Shown piece after piece: positions 57,599 to 64,000 of a stretch of 64,000 nucleotides of DNA. Under the pieces are notes generated by a model. That model saw nothing but the letters and a program-made list of their open reading frames with translations, searched no databases and was not told the DNA's origin. How positions within the stretch are numbered: the stretch's first letter is position 1; each line of letters begins with the position of its first letter. The position numbers and the translations under genes are program-made. This DNA is from Enoplolaimus lenunculus (taxonomy: Eukaryota; Nematoda; Enoplea; Enoplida; Thoracostomopsidae), in contig JASANG010002067.1 of NCBI GenBank assembly GCA_030248215.1, positions 430,631 to 494,630 of the forward strand, read 5' to 3'.

Positions 57599-60500
57599 AA
57601 CAATTCTGTGATTGGTTATTGCAGCAAACTTCCCATTTACCAGAAATTCCCCTCCCTGAAGGTGAAAAGTTAGCGGAAGCTAATTTGCAACCACAACAAC
57701 TACAGCTGTTGAAAGCTTTGATATATATGAATACAGACTGTTTTGGAGCTGAAAAGAAACCTTTAGGAGCTACGGGAGTGGTAAAACACAAAATAGAGGT
57801 CCAAACCCGTAACCCTATACAGCAAAAAGCTAGAAGGGCTGCATTTTCTCGACGTCAATTAATAACGGAACATATAAACGAAATGTTAGAACAAGGTATA
57901 GTTCAGCCTTCAAAAAGTCCCTGGGCTTCCCCTGTTGTACTAGTTAAGAAAAAAGACGGTACTCTACGTTTTTGCGTCGATTACCGCCAGTTAAATGATG
58001 TTACCAAGAAAGATAGTTTCCCTCTCCCACGTATCGACGAAACGATCGACGCGTTAAGAGGATCAAAATATTTTACCACAATAGATCTCCAATCAGGATA
58101 TTGGCAGATTGAAATGGACCCAGAGGATATTGAAAAAACTGCGTTCATTAGCCATGAAGGACTGCATGAATTTAAAGTCATGCCGTTTGGATTGACTAAT
58201 GCCCCCGCTACTTTTCAGCGAATGATGCAAATGGTGTTTTCCGGATTGCTTATGGAAATTTGCCTATGCTATCTGGATGACATCATTGTATTTTCAAAAT
58301 CGTTTATGCAACATTTATTGGACCTAGAGAGAGTTTTTGGAAAATTAAGGGCAGCAGGATTAACAGTTAAGGGTAAAAAATGTGATTTTGTTAAAACGGA
58401 AGTACACTTTTTAGGACACATAGTTTCAAATGGAGGTATAAGGCCCACAAGTGAAAAAGTTCAACAAGTGAGAGAATGTCGAGTACCGACCACGGTAACA
58501 GAACTCCGTTCTTTTTTAGGTTTAACTGGATATTATAGGCAATTTGTACAAGGATACGGCATAATAGCCGCACCTTTGTATGATTTGGTTCAAGGAAATG
58601 AAAAAGGTAGAAATATTAAGGACAGATGGGATGAAAAATGTCAAGCGACATTTGAATTACTTAAGAAAAAGCTCACAGAATCCCCAATTTTAGGATATCC
58701 TGACCATAGTAAACCTTTTATTTTGTCTACTGATGCCAGTGACAGAGGTGTTGGATTTGTTTTAGCACAAATTGGCGATGACGGTATGGAACACCCCATC
58801 CATTACGGCAGCCGTAAATTTACGCCAGCTGAAAGCCGGTATGCCGTCACGGAAAAAGAATGTTTGGCTGTGGTAAGTGCTTTTATGAAATTTAGACCCT
58901 ATCTCCTTGGAAACAGAACCACCGTAATTACCGATCATGCACCTTTAACCCAAATTTTAACCAAAATTCGATCCCTGGACGTCTTAACTCCCCGATTAAT
59001 GCGTTTTGCCCTTAAACTACAAGAATTCGAGTTTGATATAATATACAAACCAGGTAAAAAGCACAACAACGCAGATGTCTTATCCCGCCCGCCAATATTA
59101 GATGACAATTCTAACGAAATTGGAGCGGAAACTGAACCGATGGAAGAACGGCTACAGTTGCGCGAACAAATCTTTTGCAAAGAAAATTCGTTAAATGCGG
59201 TAATAGCTCAAGTTATTCCATCCGCTGACGAAGAATTCATTCCATCTCCTCCATCCACTTCCGATAAAGAATCCTCCGATGTCGATTGTTTCTCCACCTA
59301 TTTCGAGATTGAATCTCCATGGGATAAGGAACAATTAGTAAGTGCTCAAATTGAAGATGTATATTTTGGCCCTATGATTAAATATTTAGAGGGTGAAAAT
59401 ATTTTAGAAAGTCAATCTCCGGAAATAAAGAAATGGGTTATGGAAAATGAAAATAATTTTGTAATTTACAAGGAGGTTTTGTATCGCGCACCACGCCGAT
59501 CAAAACCTGTAAAATCGGATGCATTGGAATTTAGATTAGCAGTACCTATATTATTTAGAACTCCTCTAATGGAGCAAGCCCATACTTCTAAGTATGGCGG
59601 TCATTTATCGTTTGATAGGGTTTTAGGAAAATTGCAAAGGAAATTCTATTGGCCTACAATGGTCAAAGATTTGCAAAGCTTCATAGATAAGTGTATTCCC
59701 TGTACCAGATTTAAACCTGGTCCTGTACGTAAAGGTAAATTGGAACCTATCGCAGCCGTCTCTCCTTTCCACATGATTGGAGTAGATGTTATAGGTCCAT
59801 TACCAGAATCGGAAATCGGAAATAAGTATATAGTGTGTTTTATGGATTATTTCACTAAGTGGCCCGAAGCGTTTGCAACGTCTAATCAGACGGCACAAAC
59901 AATAATACAACTTATAACTGATAAGATTATCCCCGCACATGGTGTTCCCCGTGTTATTCTATCAGATCAAGGACCAGCATTTGTATCTGAACTATATAAG
60001 ATGGAAATGGCTCAATTAGGAATTAGACTTACGTATTCAACGCCTTATCATCACCAGGCCAATGGCCTAATAGAGCGTTGGAATCAAACCCTTATGAAAA
60101 TATTGAAACCCTTAATTGAATTAGAACCTAGAAAATGGGATACATATTTAGCACCCGCCCTTTTTGCATATAGAACCACTGTTCATGCGTCAACTGGACA
60201 AACACCATTCTTTTTGATGCATGGCAGGGATCCTGATCTCCCGGGTGAAAATGCTTTAATGTCAACCTTAAAGGCAACAGAACCGGCAGGTTATAGTGCT
60301 CGGCTGCTGCAAGATTTATCACAGGCATGGGAAAATACTGCAAAACAAATTTTGCATTCCCAAACCAAATACAAGTCCTATTATGATAAAAGGGCTAAAG
60401 TAAGGGAATTTTTACCTGGTGATATTGTGGTTATGAAGAGAAAAGATAAAATAGATCCTAAGAGAATTTCTAACAAATTTCATTCCGAATTTGAAAGATT

Positions 60501-60672
60501 ATACCGGGTAAAAGCGGTTGACGGACCTAATTTAAAATTACAATACCTAGGATCGGCAACACGAGCCGACTCTTGGTATAATCAGGCTTTAGTTAAACAT
60601 TTTGGAGGCTCTATTGAAGATTATTTAGCATATGAAACAAAATTAAGGGCCGGAATTTCAAATAAGGAATAA
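57595..60672 (+). CDS. LTR retroelement reverse transcriptase, RNase H and integrase (Ty3/Gypsy pol), fossil
   Basis: The 1025-residue frame reads in order as follows. Reverse transcriptase has LRFCVDYRQLN, MPFGLTNAPATFQRMM and the active-site box CYLDDIIVFS. RNase H has ILSTDASDRGVGFVLAQ and YAVTEKECLAVV. The integrase HHCC zinc motif starts HTSKYGGHLSF and ends CIPCTRF. The integrase core has GVDVIGPLPE, ILSDQGPAFVSE and HHQANGLIERW, and a GPY/F-like C-terminal domain begins LPGDIVVMKRKDKI. The RT-RNaseH-IN order separates it from Copia (IN before RT). Confidence 0.95.
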   Translation: MKQFCDWLLQQTSHLPEIPLPEGEKLAEANLQPQQLQLLKALIYMNTDCFGAEKKPLGATGVVKHKIEVQTRNPIQQKARRAAFSRRQLITEHINEMLEQGIVQPSKSPWASPVVLVKKKDGTLRFCVDYRQLNDVTKKDSFPLPRIDETIDALRGSKYFTTIDLQSGYWQIEMDPEDIEKTAFISHEGLHEFKVMPFGLTNAPATFQRMMQMVFSGLLMEICLCYLDDIIVFSKSFMQHLLDLERVFGKLRAAGLTVKGKKCDFVKTEVHFLGHIVSNGGIRPTSEKVQQVRECRVPTTVTELRSFLGLTGYYRQFVQGYGIIAAPLYDLVQGNEKGRNIKDRWDEKCQATFELLKKKLTESPILGYPDHSKPFILSTDASDRGVGFVLAQIGDDGMEHPIHYGSRKFTPAESRYAVTEKECLAVVSAFMKFRPYLLGNRTTVITDHAPLTQILTKIRSLDVLTPRLMRFALKLQEFEFDIIYKPGKKHNNADVLSRPPILDDNSNEIGAETEPMEERLQLREQIFCKENSLNAVIAQVIPSADEEFIPSPPSTSDKESSDVDCFSTYFEIESPWDKEQLVSAQIEDVYFGPMIKYLEGENILESQSPEIKKWVMENENNFVIYKEVLYRAPRRSKPVKSDALEFRLAVPILFRTPLMEQAHTSKYGGHLSFDRVLGKLQRKFYWPTMVKDLQSFIDKCIPCTRFKPGPVRKGKLEPIAAVSPFHMIGVDVIGPLPESEIGNKYIVCFMDYFTKWPEAFATSNQTAQTIIQLITDKIIPAHGVPRVILSDQGPAFVSELYKMEMAQLGIRLTYSTPYHHQANGLIERWNQTLMKILKPLIELEPRKWDTYLAPALFAYRTTVHASTGQTPFFLMHGRDPDLPGENALMSTLKATEPAGYSARLLQDLSQAWENTAKQILHSQTKYKSYYDKRAKVREFLPGDIVVMKRKDKIDPKRISNKFHSEFERLYRVKAVDGPNLKLQYLGSATRADSWYNQALVKHFGGSIEDYLAYETKLRAGISNKE

Positions 60673-60861
60673 GAAGATGCGGATTGTCAAATTTGCAAGG
60701 GTTCTTATTCTACTGATTTACAAACGGATTTGGTTATAGATTGGATTCAATGTGACTTATGCCTATCATGGTTTCATTTTACCTGTGTTGGTCTTATAGA
60801 CGAACCAGCACAAGCCTTATGGTATTGTCCCCAGTGTTTACAAGCCCAAGGTAGCTTATGA
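60673..60861 (+). CDS. PHD-type zinc finger in the LTR retroelement, fossil
   Basis: A C4HC3 array follows integrase at once: CQIC, CDLC, WFHFTC and YCPQC, with the Trp before the last Cys pair typical of PHD fingers. In host proteins PHD fingers read histone H3 tails. Next to an integrase it could steer insertion to chromatin, as chromodomains do in chromoviruses; that role is inference. Confidence 0.75.
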   Translation, partial: EDADCQICKGSYSTDLQTDLVIDWIQCDLCLSWFHFTCVGLIDEPAQALWYCPQCLQAQGSL

Positions 60862-60891
60862 CTACATACGGGCTTTGTAATTGTTATAGAT

Positions 60892-62286
60892 GTGAGTATT
60901 AAAAAAGTAAAAAATTCTTTAAAAGAATTTAGTAACTATTATATAGTATTAGTGGTGTTGTGCGTAGTTTGGTTATTTTCAAAAGGTGTTATTTCAAATA
61001 GCGACGATATATTGTATGGTAAAGAGTTATTCATCGAGTGCACGATGCCAGCAACAAATTCAAAGGTGCAATGGCCGGAGATTTTTGAAAAGCCGCCGGT
61101 TGGATCCCCAATGTATGATGCAAATCACCCGTGTCATTCCTTGGAGTATTGGGTTCCAGTACAAACGTTGATGCGCGAATGGGGAAAGCCACGGTATGTT
61201 GGGATTTTATCAGATGAGGATCAGGTAGATGCGGCGGTAGAAATAATAAGAGCTTCAAGAACTAATATTTTAGCGTTAGATATTGAAGGAGTAAATTTTT
61301 CAAGACAAAAATACAAAACTTATATGAAAATGTTAGAAAAACACCAGGAAAATCCCAAAGAAAATCCTCACCCTTCTAATACTAACCTTCTCCCCGACGG
61401 CCACCAAACTTATTGCCTAGAAGAATGGTGTTCTAAACCAACGGTAGTTCGTAAAAATTTAATGCGAACACTACAAATAGGAACAACAGAAGGGGCAATT
61501 TTTATTTTTGATGTTCAGGCTTTTGGAGTAGAGATACCTAAGTCTCTATCCGAATTATTGCACGATGAAAATTTTGTAAAATTATGGTGGAGCGTGCATA
61601 ATGATAGAAATATGTGGGAAATGTTGTATGGCGATTCGAAAAACGCACCTCCAAATAAGAAATTTCCCTACGATTCAAATACCCTAGATTTACAAAATTG
61701 CCATAAACATGCATATGGTCAAGCGGGACTAGGAGATGTCATAACCGCTTATTTTGGATACAATAAAGGAAAAACTCCATACGGTGAATACATGATGGGA
61801 TATCTCCGTCAATGGACAAAAGGTCCACAGACGGTTGATACAGATGACACACGATTTATGGAGTTTATTAGGTATGCCAGTTTAGACGTCATGCTAGCTG
61901 ATGTAGCTGTAGCCATGATTTGTCGGGACCCTGAAAAGATTGCAAAACGAAATTTATCGGATATTCCATTCCAACTCTTTAAGGCAATCGAAGTATTCGG
62001 AAAAGTCCACAATAGGGATATAAAAGTTAACATAATGCCAGGAGCAAACACAAAAGCTGCTTGGGAAAATTATGCTATAACGGAAGCAACAAATTTGTGG
62101 ACAATCGAATATTCATTTCAGGCAAGTCAAAAGGTAAAGGTCCCTCGTAGGAGGGCCATTTTTCAGTTATTTCAGGACACGAATCCAATTCCAATAGATA
62201 CAACAATACCCGAAGTCAAGATGAGAATGGAATTGGTGTGGCCCAGTATCGAAAGAATCCGGAGGGAAGACGCGTTACGGGACTAA
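60892..62286 (+). CDS. DEDDy 3'-5' exonuclease-like protein with N-terminal membrane segment, inside the LTR retroelement, fossil
   Basis: This 464-residue frame is intronless and starts 30 bp after the PHD segment. Residues about 16-31 (YYIVLVVLCVVWLF) are a hydrophobic anchor. From about residue 120 it reads as an RNase D/WRN/EXD-type exonuclease. Motif I is ALDIEG (D130, E132), then RTLQIGTTEGAIFIFDV, motif II is SVHNDRNMWEML (D238), then the LDLQ and GLGDVITAYFG helix region, and motif III is FIRYASLDVML (Y328, D332). That is the full DEDDy set. Relatives (EXD1, EXD2, Egalitarian) act in RNA or DNA processing, and EXD2 is also membrane-anchored. Tight spacing on both sides (30 and 18 bp) places it inside the element rather than in a neighbouring host gene. 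Confidence 0.8.
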   Translation: MSIKKVKNSLKEFSNYYIVLVVLCVVWLFSKGVISNSDDILYGKELFIECTMPATNSKVQWPEIFEKPPVGSPMYDANHPCHSLEYWVPVQTLMREWGKPRYVGILSDEDQVDAAVEIIRASRTNILALDIEGVNFSRQKYKTYMKMLEKHQENPKENPHPSNTNLLPDGHQTYCLEEWCSKPTVVRKNLMRTLQIGTTEGAIFIFDVQAFGVEIPKSLSELLHDENFVKLWWSVHNDRNMWEMLYGDSKNAPPNKKFPYDSNTLDLQNCHKHAYGQAGLGDVITAYFGYNKGKTPYGEYMMGYLRQWTKGPQTVDTDDTRFMEFIRYASLDVMLADVAVAMICRDPEKIAKRNLSDIPFQLFKAIEVFGKVHNRDIKVNIMPGANTKAAWENYAITEATNLWTIEYSFQASQKVKVPRRRAIFQLFQDTNPIPIDTTIPEVKMRMELVWPSIERIRREDALRD

Positions 62287-62304
62287 AAAATCAAGGAAAG
62301 AGAT

Positions 62305-62808
62305 GTGATCAATGACCCAGTGCATCATTGGCCACAATGGGCAAGGCAATGTGTCAGATGGGATGGTTTCAGAAAGCAACAAAAAGATGACCAGAAACCT
62401 AAAAAGAAATCAAAAGGTAAAAGTAAAGTTAAACAAGGTATTTTAGATTCCGAAGACGAAGAAGTCATATTAGGATTTCCGGAATGGGCCGACCCGGAAA
62501 GACCCATAACAGGTGAAATTAGTGACGAAATGTTTGGTCCGGAAACAGAGGAAAGGAAAAAGGCTATGGAGGAACATAGAATAGCAACTGAATGGTTTAG
62601 TCAATTTATGACTGTTAAACCATCAGGACCAGGACAGAGTGGAATCGAAATCCAGGAGGCAGTGGCAGATGAGCCACCACCTCCACCCCCAAAAAGGACC
62701 AAAACCGTACAGACCAAAAACATTAGAGGAAGTAGTTGGTATGAAACCACCCCAACCTCAGGAAATTTCAGCAATTCCGTTACCCCCAAAAGGACCAAAA
62801 CCGTATAG
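62305..62808 (+). CDS. LTR retroelement accessory ORF, basic/proline-rich, unknown function, fossil
   Basis: It begins 18 bp after the exonuclease frame: MINDPVHHWPQWARQ, then a Lys-rich stretch (KPKKKSKGKSKVKQG), an acidic segment, and a run of six prolines followed by a repeated KRTKTV motif. No family is recognised. It overlaps the 96-bp tandem repeat. Confidence 0.55.
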   Translation: MINDPVHHWPQWARQCVRWDGFRKQQKDDQKPKKKSKGKSKVKQGILDSEDEEVILGFPEWADPERPITGEISDEMFGPETEERKKAMEEHRIATEWFSQFMTVKPSGPGQSGIEIQEAVADEPPPPPPKRTKTVQTKNIRGSSWYETTPTSGNFSNSVTPKRTKTV

Positions 62809-62885
62809 ACCAAAAACATTAGAAGAAGTAGTTGGTATGAAACCACCCCAACCTCAGGAAATTTCAGCAATTCCGTTACCCCCGA
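62690..62885. repeat. 96-bp tandem duplication inside the LTR element
   Basis: The block around AGACCAAAAACATTAGARGA, then GGTATGAAACCACC and CAGGAAATTTCAGC, occurs twice, 96 bp (32 codons) apart, with very few differences. It encodes a proline-rich PQPQEISAIPLPP-type repeat in the frame that continues to the right edge. Confidence 0.85.
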
Positions 62886-64000
62886 AAGAACAACCCCAAA
62901 AAGAAACTGTGCCTAAAGAGGTGGCAAAAGCGCCAACTCTTTCAGAGGAACAGATAAGGCTTGCAAGGCAAGATACAGTTCCGTTGTTTCAACAAATGGA
63001 TACTACGGAATCACCTCAAGAAACACCAATTACGGATGTTAACAGTGATTTGACAAATAGGTTAGCTGTCCAGTCAATGGAAGTTGAGAAATTTTCTGAA
63101 GAACCGACTACAATAAGTCGTACTTCAGAACCGGTTTCAGGAGTAAGTTCATACCCAAGCCCTGTTGAAACAATTTCTCCCAGTGCAAGACTGGAGGACA
63201 CAACAATCACGGAAATCGAACAGGATGTTTTCCAACAGGTGCCTTCGGAATATGAAATATTACAGATAAGTAAGAAATTTAATACATCTATTTTAGGCGA
63301 ACAAGAAAAATTATCAGTTATACAACCATCGCCCGGTGTCTCCTATACACCCAAAACAACTAGTAGATTTACAGTACCAGAGGGAGCGACGTGGATGAGT
63401 TTTATTCCATATCCTCCAGGAATCGATACCACCCGTGAACTAACGCCCCCAGGTGGATCTGTAACAATTACGGATTTAATTAAAAATAGGATCGAGGAAA
63501 TACAAAAGAAGGAATTAAAAGCAATGGCGGAAGTACAATCCGCTATGGAAAAATTTGTTCCAGAAGGCGGATTCCCATACTACCAAATTGAACAACGGTA
63601 TATTGTACTTCAGGCGGCTATTAAAAGCTTGAATGGAGTAATATTACAAAGGAATAATTTGGACCGAGAGGCAAAGGAAGCAATGTTAAAGCTTCATTAT
63701 TATCAGGAATATGTCAGTATGGTGGATGATACTATTGAACAAGCAAAGTCCACCCTTCAGGCAGCTTCCATACATACTGATTGGATGAAGGAAAACGATG
63801 AAAAATTGAGGCAGGAATATATTAAAAAATTTGCAATTCAGGAAGTTCGAATCTGCAAATTAGAACAGGAAAAGGTAAGTACTGAAAAAGTTCTAACAAA
63901 GGCAATGCAAAATTCTGTTAGAGATCATACAGAATTACTAAATTTATTGGATGATAAACGAAAATTGGAAAAGAGAATTTTGCAATTAGAAAGAAAATTA
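62793..64000 (+). CDS. LTR retroelement accessory ORF, proline-rich then coiled coil, open at window edge, fossil
   Basis: A frame of about 400 codons runs open to base 64000, so no end is visible. The first part is Pro/Thr/Ser/Glu-rich. About 200 codons in comes a PEGATWMSFIPYPPG segment, and the last 150 codons are charged and heptad-like (RICKLEQEKVSTEKVL, KRKLEKRILQLERKL), so a coiled coil is likely. I recognise no family. It could be a structural or envelope-position protein of the element. Confidence 0.6.

Larger units (their letters stand above)
52926..64000 (+). mobile_element. Ty3/Gypsy-type LTR retroelement with accessory ORFs (fossil; 3' end outside window)
   Basis: The order gag, zinc knuckles, protease, reverse transcriptase, RNase H, integrase is that of Ty3/Gypsy (Metaviridae). 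The 5' LTR should lie within about 52.9-53.5 kb (TATA-like CTTATAAAAA near 53125). Its edges cannot be fixed because the partner LTR is beyond 64000. The reading frames are long and little decayed, so the copy is young. It looks close to whole, with perhaps two to four changes of reading frame along its length. Some of these may be the normal frameshift or read-through between gag and pol of this family. After integrase come three accessory parts, listed separately. No env-like protein is recognised. Confidence 0.88.

Noticed and set aside
60892-62286. Reading the exonuclease frame as an unrelated host gene next to the LTR element
   Set aside because: There is only 30 bp after the PHD segment and 18 bp before the next frame, no LTR between, and no introns, unlike the host genes here.
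60892-62286. Reading the same frame as an envelope gene because of its hydrophobic N-terminus
   Set aside because: It has a single anchor only and then a complete DEDDy exonuclease pattern; no fusion peptide or C-terminal membrane segment is seen.
1-64000. CRISPR arrays, bacterial operons, rRNA genes
   Set aside because: None is present; the sequence is intron-containing animal DNA and the tandem repeats lack the array structure.

Overview
This is animal (metazoan) nuclear DNA, most likely from an invertebrate. It is AT-rich, its genes carry many short GT-AG introns, and all four host genes belong to animal families: a DEG/ENaC channel, cytoplasmic dynein-1 heavy chain, a C11orf54-type hydrolase and V-ATPase subunit G. 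I cannot name the phylum. Scattered (CCTAAG)n tracts resemble the nematode telomere motif, but they look like part of a dispersed repeat and are weak evidence.

Layout. 852-3394 (+): a complete three-exon DEG/ENaC sodium-channel gene. 24789-4193 (-): 36 exons of the cytoplasmic dynein-1 heavy chain, from the initiator Met through the tail and most of the linker. All 36 exons join in phase by canonical splice sites. The AAA motor is not in the window, so either the gene continues beyond the left edge, with the channel gene inside an intron on the opposite strand, or it is cut short. A decaying tandem copy of exon 36 sits in intron 35. 24790-31002: intergenic, with a decayed piggyBac element (27762-29720, TTAA ends), a hAT-type MITE and tRNA-derived sequences. 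43065-31003 (-): an eight-exon C11orf54/PTD012 ester hydrolase gene, whose introns hold MITEs, GC-rich minisatellites and palindromic repeats. 43066-47976: intergenic, dominated by a foldback-like 16-bp minisatellite pair and remnants of TIR elements. 49001-47977 (-): a complete three-exon V-ATPase subunit G gene. 49002-52925: no recognisable gene, two related SINE-like copies, a further tRNA-like sequence and tandem duplications.

52.9 kb to the right edge (+): a large Ty3/Gypsy-type LTR retroelement, treated here as a fossil. It has long, little-decayed gag, zinc-knuckle/protease and RT-RNase H-integrase regions. Its 3' LTR is outside the window. Downstream of integrase, where many relatives carry env or nothing, it carries a PHD-type zinc finger, a membrane-anchored DEDDy 3'-5' exonuclease (RNase D/EXD type) and a long proline-rich, coiled-coil reading frame that is still open at 64000. 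The exonuclease-bearing accessory module is the most unusual thing in the window.

The host genes show no functional operon. Dynein heavy chain, the hydrolase and V-ATPase subunit G share the minus strand but are separated by kilobases of repeats. The window is best read as host genes interspersed with several non-autonomous DNA transposon families and one recent LTR element.
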